Of a stretch of 64,000 nt of DNA, positions 34,610 through 44,700 are shown in pieces. The translations under genes and the position numbers were made by a program. Source of the DNA: Chitinophaga barathri. GTDB lineage: Bacteria; Bacteroidota; Bacteroidia; Chitinophagales; Chitinophagaceae. The notes under the pieces are model-generated. The model was given only the letters and a program-made list of their open reading frames with translations. It did not search any database and had not been told where the DNA came from. How positions within the stretch are numbered: the first letter of the stretch is position 1; each line of letters starts with the position of its first letter. The stretch covers positions 124,001 to 188,000 of the forward strand of contig NZ_RMBX01000003.1 of NCBI RefSeq assembly GCF_003807585.1, read 5' to 3'.

Positions 34610-36784
34610 GTGCGAATTATTCCATGTTTACTTTTATGCCTGTTCACCTTTTCCGTAACGGCACAGAAAAAAAACGATGCTTACCAGCTCCATATGCGCA
34701 AAGCCACGTCCGCCATCAAAATAGACGGCATCGTGGACGAACAGGCCTGGCAGGATGCGGACTCCGCTTCTGACTTTTACATGATCCTCCCCATGGATAC
34801 GAGTTTTGCCAAAGTACGCACAGACGTGAAAATGACGTACGACCAGCAGAACATCTACCTGCTCGTGATCAATTACAACGGCGCCCCCGGCCCTTACATG
34901 GTGGAATCGCTGCGCCGGGATTTTGCCTTTCTCAAAAACGACAACTTCCTTCTTTTTATGGACCCCTTCGACGACCAGACGAACGGCTTTTCCTTTGGCG
35001 CCAACGCAGCCGGCGCGCAGTGGGACGGGCTGATGTACGATGGCGGGAAGGTGGACCTCAGCTGGGACAACAAATGGCGGTCCGTCGTAAAGAACTACCC
35101 GGACCGCTGGGTGTTTGAAGCCGTGATCCCTTTCAAAACCATCCGGTACAAAAAAGGTATTACCAGGTGGGGGATCAACTTTGGGCGGAACGACCTGAAG
35201 ACCACCGAAAAAAGCAGCTGGGCGCCCGTGCCCCGGCAGTTCCCCTCCGCTTCGCTGGCCTATACCGGTTCGCTGGTATGGGATGTGCCACCGCCGGACC
35301 CCGGTACGAATATTTCGCTGATCCCTTATGTACTTGGTGGTCTCAACAAAGATTATACAAACGGCAAACCCGAAAAATGGCGCGGAGACGCAGGCCTGGA
35401 CGCCAAGATAGCCGTCACCTCCTCGCTGAACCTGGACCTTACCGTAAACCCTGACTTCTCGCAGGTGGACGTAGACAAACAAGTGACGAACCTGGACCGC
35501 TTTGAATTGTTTTTCCCGGAGAGAAGACAATTTTTCCTTGAAAACGGCGACCAGTTCACCAACTTCGGGTATGCCACCATCCGCCCGTTCTTCTCGCGGC
35601 GTATAGGCCTGGGCGTGCCCATTCATTTCGGGGCGCGGCTCAGCGGCAAACTCGATAAAAACTGGCGGCTGGGGCTGATGAACATGCAGACGGGCAGCCA
35701 GTCCGAAACCGCGCTGCCGGCGCAGAACTTCACCGTGGCGGCCCTGCAGCGAAAAGTGTTCGCCCGGTCCAACTTCGGTTTTATTTTTATCAATAAAGAA
35801 TCCATCAATTACGACCCGGACAAAGTGGAAGCAGGCGATCCCGTGTATTCCCGTTTCAACCGGAATTTCGGGCTGGAATATAACCTCGCTTCCGCGAATA
35901 ATTTCTGGACCGGGAAAGCCATGCTGCTCAAATCCTTCAGCCCTGGCACCAGCGGCAAGGACTGGGTGCACGCGGCGAACCTGCAATACACCAGCCGCAC
36001 CTGGAACGTTGGCTGGCAGCACGAATACGTAGGCAGCAACTACAAAGCCGAAGTAGGGTACGTGCCGCGCACGGGGTATATCAAATTCGCGCCGCAGGTC
36101 ACCCGGCTCTTTTTCCCCAAAAGCGGCCCCCTGCTGAGCCATGGCCCGCAGCTGACCACCACGAACTTCTTCACGGAAAAGATGGACCGCACGGACAATG
36201 AGCTGATGCTCAATTACGGCCTCGTGTTCCGCGCCCGCAATACCCTGAACGTATGGGCCAGCACCACGTACATCAAACTCCTCCAGCCCTTCGATCCGCT
36301 GAACTACAACGTCCATACCCTGGCCACCGGCACGGAGCACAGCTGGAGCACGGTAGGCGCGGATTATGTGTCCAAACCGCAAAGCCTGTTCACCTACTCG
36401 CTTTCTGCCCGTTACGGCGGCTATTATGCGGACGGGCAGCGGCTTACGCTGGGCGGCGAATTCGGTTACCGCTTTCAGCCTTATGTGAGCATTGCGCTAA
36501 GCTCCACCTACAATAATCTCCAGCTGCCCAAACCATGGGGCAATGAAGATTTCTGGCTGGTAGGCCCCCGCCTGGACGTGACTATGACCAACACGCTGTT
36601 TTTCACGGGGTTTATGCAGTACAACGAACAACTGAAAAACATCAATCTCAATACCCGTTTCCAGTGGCGTTACCGCCCCGCCTCCGATCTTTTTATCGTG
36701 TATACGGACAACTACCTGCCTGAGCCTTATTATGTCAAAAACAGGGCCCTGGTTGTGAAGCTGGTATATTGGCTGAACCTTTGA
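34610..36784 (+). CDS. DUF5916 protein with carbohydrate-binding (CBM9/DOMON-like) domain
   Basis: A 724-residue exported protein starting at GTG 34610 (a signal peptide ending near TAQ fits). Residues about 30-220 are a CBM9-like domain (KIDGIVDEQAW, WVFEAVIPFKTIRY). The rest is DUF5916, with NPDFSQVDVDKQVTNLDRFELFFPERRQFFLEN and a C-terminal part rich in alternating aromatic strands that looks like an outer-membrane barrel. Such proteins are common in Bacteroidota near peptidases or glycan genes; function is not known to me. No gene partner lies in the same operon. Confidence 0.85.
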   Translation: MRIIPCLLLCLFTFSVTAQKKNDAYQLHMRKATSAIKIDGIVDEQAWQDADSASDFYMILPMDTSFAKVRTDVKMTYDQQNIYLLVINYNGAPGPYMVESLRRDFAFLKNDNFLLFMDPFDDQTNGFSFGANAAGAQWDGLMYDGGKVDLSWDNKWRSVVKNYPDRWVFEAVIPFKTIRYKKGITRWGINFGRNDLKTTEKSSWAPVPRQFPSASLAYTGSLVWDVPPPDPGTNISLIPYVLGGLNKDYTNGKPEKWRGDAGLDAKIAVTSSLNLDLTVNPDFSQVDVDKQVTNLDRFELFFPERRQFFLENGDQFTNFGYATIRPFFSRRIGLGVPIHFGARLSGKLDKNWRLGLMNMQTGSQSETALPAQNFTVAALQRKVFARSNFGFIFINKESINYDPDKVEAGDPVYSRFNRNFGLEYNLASANNFWTGKAMLLKSFSPGTSGKDWVHAANLQYTSRTWNVGWQHEYVGSNYKAEVGYVPRTGYIKFAPQVTRLFFPKSGPLLSHGPQLTTTNFFTEKMDRTDNELMLNYGLVFRARNTLNVWASTTYIKLLQPFDPLNYNVHTLATGTEHSWSTVGADYVSKPQSLFTYSLSARYGGYYADGQRLTLGGEFGYRFQPYVSIALSSTYNNLQLPKPWGNEDFWLVGPRLDVTMTNTLFFTGFMQYNEQLKNINLNTRFQWRYRPASDLFIVYTDNYLPEPYYVKNRALVVKLVYWLNL

Positions 36785-36864
36785 TAATAAGTGCGGGCTG
36801 GAAACAAAAATGCCGGCCGCAGAAGCAACCGGCCTCGTTACAAAACCATGGTAAAACGATGAAA

Positions 36865-36911
36865 GCAGGCAAAACCAGGGGTAGCAGCCAACCTGGCATC
36901 TGCCCTTTTTT
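36865..36911 (+). terminator. Probable terminator after the DUF5916 gene
   Basis: GCAG and CCAGG pair with CTGC and CCTGG in a nested stem, followed by CC and six T at 36906-36911. A second hairpin (CCGGGAGCA with TGCTGCCCGG, 36945-36965) follows, with a weaker T tract. Confidence 0.5.
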
Positions 36912-37014
36912 ATCAATCAAAGGAAAGTACAGGAGGAGAAAAAACCGGGAGCAGATGCTGCCCGGCTTTCGTTACCATTTATTGAACCTACTAAACACGC
37001 ATGTTTGTTCAGCA

Positions 37015-38448
37015 TCACCATACAAAGGTGCCTACCGCGCCCGGGGCAAGTTGCGGGGTCACGGTTTTGCCGTTGTATTTGATGTTGAAAGATTGCGCCG
37101 CAGTACCGCTATTCAGTACGATCAGCACCTTTTTGCCGTCCGGCGTTTTGAACGCCACATTCTCCAGCGGGGCCTCTATGTTGGAATCGATCCGCACAGA
37201 GCCGGGCCTTACGAACTTCGCCGCGTGCGCAATGATGTAATAAGCCACGTTGCGCGAATAATCCGTGCCGATCGTAACGGCGCCCAGGCAGGAAGTGCAG
37301 CCGCCTACGGTATGCGGCTTGTAGTCAGCCGTGGCGGCAAGGTTCCACTCAAGTACATTACGGCACCAATTGCGTGTAGCCCCGATGATTAACTGGCTGG
37401 TATGCCACGACAGATCTGCCGGGAAATTTCCCGGGCCGCCTACCCATTGCTCCGTGAAATACAGGTGCTTGTCCGGGTAAGCGTTATGCAGGGGCGTTAA
37501 CGCGGTGATGCTGCCGCCGTACAGGTGGAACGCAGAGCCGTCCACGTATTTGCTGGCTTCAGGATCGTTGAGGATTGTAACGGGATAATCAGGACGGTCC
37601 GCATTATGATCGTAGATGATGATCTTCGTGGTAATGTTCGCCGCTTTAAAGGCCGGCCCCAGGTGGTTCTTAATAAAGTCCGCCTGTTCGGCCGCCTGCA
37701 TTTCCATGCTGGGATTGTTGCCCGGGTGCAGCGGCTCGTTCTGGATAGTGATGGCGTCTATAGTAATGCCTTCGGCCTTCATGGCCTGCACGTATTTCAC
37801 GAAGTACTGTGCGTAAACGCTGTAATACTCCGGTTTCAGTTTCCCACCTTTTGAGTTGTTGTTTGTCTTCATCCAGGTGGGCGGGCTCCAGGGCGAGCCC
37901 ATGATCTTGATGGACGGGTTGATGGCCACGATCTTTTTCAACACAGGCACCAGGTCCGTCTTCTCCATATCTATGCTGAACTGTTGCAGCGTAAGATCCG
38001 TTTGCCCGTCCGGCAGATCGTTGTAGCTGAAGGGCGCCGCGCTCAGGTCGGACGCGCCGATGCTGATGCGGAGATAACTCACGCCGATGAAGGTACTGTC
38101 CCAGCGGAACAGCTCGTTCAGCAAAGCTTCTTTTTTATCCGCCGCCAGCCCGTTGATAAGCGTCGCGCTGCCGCCGGTGAGGGTATAACCGAAGCCGTCT
38201 ATCCCCTGGAAGGTTTTGGTATCGTCCACCGTGATGGTGGGGAAAGCGTTCAGCGCATCGGAGAACACGAGCGGGGTCTGCTGCTGTTTGAACAGTACGG
38301 ATTTGTCGCCGTTGGTGAGCCAGAAAGCAACATCGGATTTCACCTGCGGTTTTGGTTCTTCAGGGCCGGGATTGTCCCCGCCGCTGCCTTTGCAACTGAT
38401 GATCCCCAGCACACAGGCCAGGGCGGTCAATTTTATGCTATGTATCAT
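37015..38448 (-). CDS. Glycoside hydrolase family 30 lipoprotein
   Basis: A 477-residue lipoprotein (lipobox IISC, Cys19) of the GH30 family. A (beta/alpha)8 barrel spans about 70-390, with acid/base Glu238 in IQNEP and nucleophile Glu333 in YFTEQW, followed by a beta-sandwich ending GAVGTFVW. GH30 includes endo-beta-1,6-glucanases; together with the adjacent GH16 enzyme, a beta-1,6-glucan activity is likely but not proved. Start overlaps the stop of the GH16 gene by 4 bases, so the two are co-expressed. Confidence 0.92.
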   Translation of the reverse strand: MIHSIKLTALACVLGIISCKGSGGDNPGPEEPKPQVKSDVAFWLTNGDKSVLFKQQQTPLVFSDALNAFPTITVDDTKTFQGIDGFGYTLTGGSATLINGLAADKKEALLNELFRWDSTFIGVSYLRISIGASDLSAAPFSYNDLPDGQTDLTLQQFSIDMEKTDLVPVLKKIVAINPSIKIMGSPWSPPTWMKTNNNSKGGKLKPEYYSVYAQYFVKYVQAMKAEGITIDAITIQNEPLHPGNNPSMEMQAAEQADFIKNHLGPAFKAANITTKIIIYDHNADRPDYPVTILNDPEASKYVDGSAFHLYGGSITALTPLHNAYPDKHLYFTEQWVGGPGNFPADLSWHTSQLIIGATRNWCRNVLEWNLAATADYKPHTVGGCTSCLGAVTIGTDYSRNVAYYIIAHAAKFVRPGSVRIDSNIEAPLENVAFKTPDGKKVLIVLNSGTAAQSFNIKYNGKTVTPQLAPGAVGTFVW

Positions 38449-39299
38449 TTGTCGATCATTTTATACACCCGCACGTAGTCGATCTCGAATTTAGCAGGGA
38501 ATACGGTTTCGTCTACGCCTTGCACGCCGCCCCAGTTACCGCCCACAGCGATGTTCAGCAGGAAATGGAAACGTTTGTCGAAAGGCCATGCGGGCCCGCC
38601 GGTGCCTTCGTTTGTGAAGGTGAACAGCAACAGGCCGTCTATATAACCACGGATGGCATAAGGCGTCCAGTCCACGCGGTAGACGTGGAACTCTTCCATT
38701 GCTTTTTCCACGGTGCGTTTCGCGCTTTTCTGGGTGTTGATGGAGTGATTGTAAGATTCGGTATGCACGCTGATATGCACCATGTTCGGGTCGTAGCCCA
38801 CATGTTCCATGATGTCTATTTCGCCTGATTTGGGCCATCCGCCGTAAGCCCAGTCCGTGGGCAACATCCAGATGGCGGGCCAGGTGCCCCTTCCTTTCGG
38901 CAGTTTGGCTTTTACTTCAAAACGGCCGTAGAGGAAGTCGCCCTTGCCTTTGGAAACGAGGCGGGCGCTGGTGTATCCCCTGTTCTGGAAAGTTTCCTTG
39001 ATGGCTGTAATGGTCAGCAGGCCGTTGCCTACGGAAGCGTTCTCACTGCGGGTGGTGTAGTATTGCAGTTCATTATTGCCCCAGCCGTCCCCGCCGGTAT
39101 CGTAACCCCATTTGGTATTGTCCGGCAGGCCGGTGTAGCCGAACTCGTCCGCCCATGTGGGATTGGTTTCGAATGTCCAGCCTTTGTCCACCTGCGTGGG
39201 CGGAATGTATGGCGGCGGTTGCGGATCGTTGGTTTTCCCGCCACAGGCGAGAATATTGATCCCCATCAGGAGAACCGGGATATAGTGTATTGCTTTCAT
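38445..39299 (-). CDS. Glycoside hydrolase family 16 lipoprotein (laminarinase-like)
   Basis: A 284-residue lipoprotein (lipobox ILAC, Cys19). The GH16 catalytic motif is EIDIME at 160-165 (Glu160 nucleophile, Glu165 acid/base), with WPAIWMLP and GWGNNELQYYT upstream. The motif pattern fits endo-beta-1,3-glucanases that act on laminarin or fungal cell-wall glucan. Its start is 50 bases from the stop of the PKD lipoprotein, with a hairpin in between (39315-39342). Confidence 0.93.
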   Translation of the reverse strand: MKAIHYIPVLLMGINILACGGKTNDPQPPPYIPPTQVDKGWTFETNPTWADEFGYTGLPDNTKWGYDTGGDGWGNNELQYYTTRSENASVGNGLLTITAIKETFQNRGYTSARLVSKGKGDFLYGRFEVKAKLPKGRGTWPAIWMLPTDWAYGGWPKSGEIDIMEHVGYDPNMVHISVHTESYNHSINTQKSAKRTVEKAMEEFHVYRVDWTPYAIRGYIDGLLLFTFTNEGTGGPAWPFDKRFHFLLNIAVGGNWGGVQGVDETVFPAKFEIDYVRVYKMIDK

Positions 39300-39314
39300 A
39301 TCGGAACGAGAAAT

Positions 39315-39342
39315 ATGCAGGGCCGAACGGACGGCCCTGCAT
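39315..39342 (-). promoter_or_regulatory. Intercistronic hairpin between PKD lipoprotein and GH16 genes
   Basis: Perfect 10-bp stem ATGCAGGGCC with GGCCCTGCAT around an 8-base loop. The T tract on the minus strand is weak, so it may act as a partial terminator or as a 3' end stabiliser that sets higher levels for SusCD than for the hydrolases. Confidence 0.6.
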
Positions 39343-39348
39343 GGTTAA

Positions 39349-40188
39349 CTATTGTATAGCTTCGACAAATTTCACATCGTCGATAGTGACACCGTTGGGG
39401 CCGAAGGTGCCGGCGCCGCCGCATCCGCCTTTGATGAGCAGGTATATTTTTCCTGCCGTGGCAAAGGTGATCTTCCCGTCTTTATGGAGGCCATCGCATC
39501 CAACCGCGGCCAGTTCCCCGTCAAAATCCGCAATGCCGCAGCCGGCCCAGGTGTTGATAGAATTCATTTTAGTGCCGGAATAATCGGAGCCTTGCGCAGG
39601 GGCCGTGGTGCCGATAATCACTTCAAACCAGGTTTCGTTCGCGCCACCGCCTTTTAAATTGGCGGAAAGTGTGTATCCAACATCCTTTTTTACAGTCAGC
39701 TCCTGGTAAATGCCGCCATTGCTGCCACCGGCCTGGTTCACAAATTTCAGCTTGCCGCCAGTGAAGGTGATGGCGGTTTGCGGACCGCCTGTGTTGAGCA
39801 CCGTCCAGTGCGCTTCGGAGCCTGCTTCCATGTTACCGCCTTTCAGGATGTCTACCCCGGGCATGTCCTGAGCGATGGTTACTTTCTGCGAAACGGAAGA
39901 AGAACCGCCGGCGCCGTAAGCCACCAGCGAAACCGTGTACTCTCCCTTTTTAGTAAAGGTAAGGGTATCTGTCTTTTTATATGATACGGGGCTTGCGCCA
40001 CCGTTGAACCAAGTGTAAGCGAATGCCCCGGTAGTTGTGTTCTGCAATGCCACCTTATTAGGATTGGTGGGAAGCAATGCAGCCGTAAAACTCACGGTGG
40101 GTTTGGCTCCCAGCGTCAGGTCCTCTGAATCAGGGCTGCATGCGGCAAATAATACTGAGGCGGCGGCGATATAAACGATTGATTTCAT
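39349..40188 (-). CDS. PKD-domain surface lipoprotein, probable glycan-binding protein of the PUL
   Basis: A 279-residue lipoprotein (lipobox FAAC, Cys17). Residues about 30-110 form a PKD-like domain (FAYTWFNGG ... GEYTVSLVAYG); residues 115-275 form a jelly-roll carbohydrate-binding-like domain (TLSANLKGG, KIYLLIKGGCGGAGTF). Its place directly after susD matches surface glycan-binding proteins, which present polysaccharide to the SusCD complex. Confidence 0.75.
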   Translation of the reverse strand: MKSIVYIAAASVLFAACSPDSEDLTLGAKPTVSFTAALLPTNPNKVALQNTTTGAFAYTWFNGGASPVSYKKTDTLTFTKKGEYTVSLVAYGAGGSSSVSQKVTIAQDMPGVDILKGGNMEAGSEAHWTVLNTGGPQTAITFTGGKLKFVNQAGGSNGGIYQELTVKKDVGYTLSANLKGGGANETWFEVIIGTTAPAQGSDYSGTKMNSINTWAGCGIADFDGELAAVGCDGLHKDGKITFATAGKIYLLIKGGCGGAGTFGPNGVTIDDVKFVEAIQ

Positions 40189-40209
40189 TGGTATAATTTT
40201 TTTGATGAA

Positions 40210-41763
40210 TTACTTGTTGCCTCCCCATTCTTTGTTCTGTTCCATTTTGGTGCTTTGCAGCTCGTGGAACGGGATAGGGAACACATAATGCCTGTTCGGA
40301 TCGAAACCGCGGCCGCCCAATGCGGCAGCTGCCCTTCCGGTGCGGATCAGGTCGAAGAACCTGATGCCTTCGCCGGCGAACTCAAGCCTTCTTTCGTCAA
40401 AAATATTATCAATGGTCGCAACTATCGGCCCAAGCCCTACCCTGGCACGCACGGCGTTCAGCAACGCATAAGCGCGCGAGCCTACGGCGCCGCTCTGGCC
40501 GGCCATTACGAGCGCTTCTGCTTCCATCAGGTACGTGTCCGCCAGGCGAATGTCGTATTTGTTCTGCGGGAAGTTCAGCTCCATGGTGCCGGTACCGGGC
40601 CTGTTAGACTGGCGGCCGGCGAATTTCTCAAGGAAAAAGCCGGTGTTGTCATGACCTTTTTCATAAGTGGCGAAACCGTTCCTTTCAAGGCTGTCCACAT
40701 CTGCCACGGTGTATTTAAAGCGGGGGTCGAAATGTATGAAATCGTAAAAATCTTTTGTAAACACGAGGAAGCTCCAGCCGGAAACATAATCGGGCGCACC
40801 GGGTTTCGGGTTGTAGCCGCGGGGGCCGACGAGAATGTTGAGCACATTGCCTTCCGTGCAGGAGACGCAACCCCATCCGCCGTTTGACTGGGAAGAATAC
40901 CCGATTTCGAAGACTGATTCGCTGTTGTATTTAAACTCTGGTTTTGACTTGAAGAGGTCCGCGAAATTAGGCAGCAGCTGGTAACCGTAGGTCGGGTTGG
41001 GCTGGCCGGGTGTGGTACCGTTTACAAGTGCGAATTCGGCGGCGGCTTCCTGCCATTTTTTCTGGTAGAGGTATACTTTGCCGAGCATCGCATGTGCGGT
41101 GCCTTTGGTTACACGGCCTTTGTCATCGGTGGATGAGATGCGGTCCGGCAAATTGGGCTCTGCCAGTGCGGCTTTAATATCGTCTTCGATCTGTTTCCAA
41201 ACGGATGCCGGATCGGCTTGCGGCACATCGCGCATTTCGGAAGTGGTAAGCGGTTTGGTAACCAGCGGGATGTTTTTGAACATACGCAACAGGTCGAAAT
41301 AAAAATACCCGCGCAGGAACTTTGCTTCGGCTGCAAAACGAGCTTTATTGACTTCGCTCATGGGCACTTCGGTCAGTTTTTCCAGCAGTTTGTTAGCACG
41401 GAAAATACCAGCGTAACCTTTGCGCCAGAGCTCGTTGTGCGGGCCGATCTCGGGCGTGAGTGTCCATTTGGTCACTACCTGCAGATCGTTGATGTCGCTG
41501 GGGCCGCCACCGCCGGCGCGCTGGTCGTCGCTTGCTGCGTTGGCCATGCCTTCGCGGGTGACGTAACCATTGCCCTGCCAGCCAACTACGTCGTATATCG
41601 CCACCAGACCCTGTCTTGCCTGCGTTTCGTTTTTATAGAAGGCGGATTCGAGGTCGGTACCTTTCAGGTCCGCTTCCAGAAAATCCTCCGAACAGCTGCT
41701 GAACAGTGCAATGCCACCAGCCAGCGCAAATATGATCGGGAAATATTTTTGTTTCATTTTCAT
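40210..41763 (-). CDS. RagB/SusD family outer membrane lipoprotein (beta-glucan PUL)
   Basis: A 517-residue SusD-like lipoprotein; lipobox SSC with Cys24 followed by SEDF. The helical scaffold motifs are clear (AEAKFLRGYFYFDLLRMF, LADTYLMEAEALV, FDERRLEFAGEGIRFFDLIR). It caps the SusC transporter encoded 18 bases upstream and is followed closely by the PKD lipoprotein. Confidence 0.95.
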   Translation of the reverse strand: MKMKQKYFPIIFALAGGIALFSSCSEDFLEADLKGTDLESAFYKNETQARQGLVAIYDVVGWQGNGYVTREGMANAASDDQRAGGGGPSDINDLQVVTKWTLTPEIGPHNELWRKGYAGIFRANKLLEKLTEVPMSEVNKARFAAEAKFLRGYFYFDLLRMFKNIPLVTKPLTTSEMRDVPQADPASVWKQIEDDIKAALAEPNLPDRISSTDDKGRVTKGTAHAMLGKVYLYQKKWQEAAAEFALVNGTTPGQPNPTYGYQLLPNFADLFKSKPEFKYNSESVFEIGYSSQSNGGWGCVSCTEGNVLNILVGPRGYNPKPGAPDYVSGWSFLVFTKDFYDFIHFDPRFKYTVADVDSLERNGFATYEKGHDNTGFFLEKFAGRQSNRPGTGTMELNFPQNKYDIRLADTYLMEAEALVMAGQSGAVGSRAYALLNAVRARVGLGPIVATIDNIFDERRLEFAGEGIRFFDLIRTGRAAAALGGRGFDPNRHYVFPIPFHELQSTKMEQNKEWGGNK

Positions 41764-41781
41764 CAGCTTTTAAATCATTCA

Positions 41782-44700
41782 TTAATAAGTGAAATTCAAA
41801 CCAACCATGAAGGTGCGCGCCTGTGGATAGATGCCACGGTCGATGCTGAGCACGCCGCCACCGATCTCGGGATCGTAGCCGGTATATTTGGTGAAGGTGA
41901 TGAGGTTTTCGCTCATAACGTGCACACGTACACGCTCAAACCCTGCTTTGTTCACAAGACTTGCAGGAAGGGTGTAACCGATCTGCAATACTTTCAGGCG
42001 CCAGTAGTCACCGTCTTCAAGGTAGAACTCGGAAGGGTTGGTGAAGTTCTTGTTGTCGTCTTTGATGGAAAGACGCGGATAGCTGTTGGTGGAACCTTCG
42101 CCGGTCCATCGGCCAAGCGATTTACGCTGCCAGTTGGCATTCATGATGTCAAGCCTGCGCAGGCCCTGGAAGATCTGGTTGCCCGCCGCGCCCTGTGCAA
42201 ACACCACGATATCAAAACCTTTGTAAGCGGCGTTGAGTGTCATGCCATACGTCCAGTTGGGCGTGGGGTTGCCGATGTAGTCGCGGTCGTCATCGGAAAT
42301 GACGCCGTCGCCGTTTTTATCGAACCAGCGGAAGTCGCCGGGTTTGGCGTTCGGCTGGATCTTCTGGCCGCTTTTACCTACATACGAGTCGATCTCCGCC
42401 TGGTTCTGGAACACGCCCATTTGTTTGAACATATAGAAGGCATTGAACGGCTGGCCAACCTCTGTACGGGTAATGGCATTCATGGTCTGGAAAGAGGCCT
42501 GGCCAACTGTGATGAATTTCACGCCATCGCCGATGAAGGTCACTTTGTTTTTGATATAGCTCACGTTACCACCCAGGTTGAATTCAAAGTCCCCGATGTT
42601 TTTACGGTAGGTCAGCGCAAGTTCCACACCTTTGTTCTCCATGCTGCCCACGTTGTCTGCCGGGTTGCCCGCAGCGCCCATATACCACGGAATGTCCGGA
42701 TACATCAGGATGTCTTTGGACAGTTTTTTGAACCAGTCGAACTCAACAGTGAAGTCTTTGAAGAGCAGTGCTTCAAAACCAATGTTTGACTGAACGGTGG
42801 TTTCCCATTTCAGATCTGGGTTGGCCGGGGCGTTGGGGCTGGAGCCGGGATATGCGAGATCTGAATTAGTAAGGGTGTAGTTGCGGCCGCTGCCGATGGT
42901 GGGCAGGTACGCACCGTCGCCGATGTTGTCGTTACCTACTTCGCCGTATCCGCCACGGAACTTCAGCATGTCCACCACGTTGTTCTGCGGCCAGAATGAT
43001 TCACGGGAGGGAACCCAGCCGAGTGAGAATGACGGAAAGACGCCGTATTTTTTGTTCGGGCCGAAGCGGCTGGAACCATCGCGACGGATGATCGCTTCCA
43101 GGAGATATTTTTCATCGTACGCATAGTTCACACGGGCGAACAGCGAAGCGATCGTGTGTTCTACGCCTTCGCCACCGTCTGAAACGCGGTTGGGAGCAGT
43201 CACTTTATAGTTCATGGACGCTTCTTTGAAAGTAACCGCCGGCACGTTCTGGAAAGTTACGGAAGTATTGCGGCTGCGGTTGTCCATGTAAGCGCCCTGG
43301 CCGAGCAGCACGGTGAAGCTGTGTGCGTTGATGTCTTTTGAATAAGACAGCGTGTTTTCAAAGTTCCACGCAAAGGTAGAGTTGTTCGTACGCTGGAAGG
43401 AATTGTTCGCCGGGTTGTTGGAGCTGTTCAGGAAAAACAGCGGGGTGAAGTTTTCGGAACCCCAGAAAGCTACCTTGGAACCCAGTGTGGAACGTACGCG
43501 GAGTCCTTTTATAGGCTCGGCTTCGAGGTATACGTTGCCTACTGCGTTGTGGCTCCAGCCATAGTTGCCCAGGCGGGTGGATATGAAAGCCAGCGGGTTG
43601 GTCATTTCCTGCGCCACGATGGTGGAAACGCCGTACGCGCGGCCCTGTGCGTCTCTCCTCAGTTTGGCTTCGTTGCCTGCATAAGGTACAGCGGACAGTT
43701 TGGCCGGATCGGTTTCGATCACCGGAGTGATGGGATCGAGGTTGATGGCGGAGCTGAGAGGGCCGCCGAATTCGCTATTGGTATTACCGAGGCCTACCGA
43801 TCTGTCATAAGCGTAACCGATGTTTTCGCCGAAAGTGAGCCAGGGAGTGATCTTGTAAGTGGAGTTGATGCGGAAGTTGAAACGTTTGTAGCGGGAAATT
43901 TCCGTGGCTACGATACCTTCCTGGTCGAGGTAACCGAAGGAAGTATAGAAGGTGGATTTTTCGCCGCCGCCGCTAACGCTCAGTTCATGGTTCATGCGTT
44001 TGGCGCTGTTGTTGAAGATGGTAGACTGCCAGTCTGTGCCTTTCCCGTAAGAGGCGGGATCGGCAAACACCGGAGCGCTGCCGCCGTTTACGGCCTGCTC
44101 GTTGCGCAGTGTTGCATATTCAGTGGCGTTGAGCATGTCCAGCTTGCGGGCAGGCTGAGAGGTGCCGTAGTAGCCGTTGTAGCTGATGGTCAGTTTGCCG
44201 GCCTTGCCTTTTTTAGTAGTTACCAGGATTACGCCGGAAGCTGCGCGGGCGCCGTAGATGGCTTGTGATGCCGCGTCTTTCAGTACCTGGATGGATTCGA
44301 TGTCGTTCTGGTTCAGGTAACCAATGCCGCCGTTGTCCACTACTACACCGTCCACTACCCAAAGCGGATCGTTGTTGTTGAAGGAAGTGATGCCGCGGAC
44401 GCGTACGGTAGCCGCGGAACCGGGCTGGCCCGAGTTGGAGGCGATGGTAACGCCGGCAGTGCGGCCCTGCAGCGCCTGCTCAATGCGGTTGATGGGCATG
44501 CCTTCGAGGTCTTTGGCGCGAACGCTGGAGATGGCGCCGGTCACAACCGCTTTTTTCTGCGTGCCGTAACCTACCACCACCGTTTCGGTGAGGGCGGTTT
44601 CAGACAGCGAGAGCTGTACGTTCAATGAAGAACCGCTGAATGCCAGGGTTTTGGAAGTGTAACCGAGGATGCTGAATACCAGTGTTGAATTTTTGCCGGG

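Noticed and set aside
34634..36382. Minus-strand open frame of 582 codons opposite DUF5916
   Set aside because: No motif or signal peptide; shadow of the plus-strand gene.
41218..42789. Plus-strand open frame of 523 codons opposite SusD and SusC
   Set aside because: Antisense to well-supported SusCD genes; composition is not protein-like.
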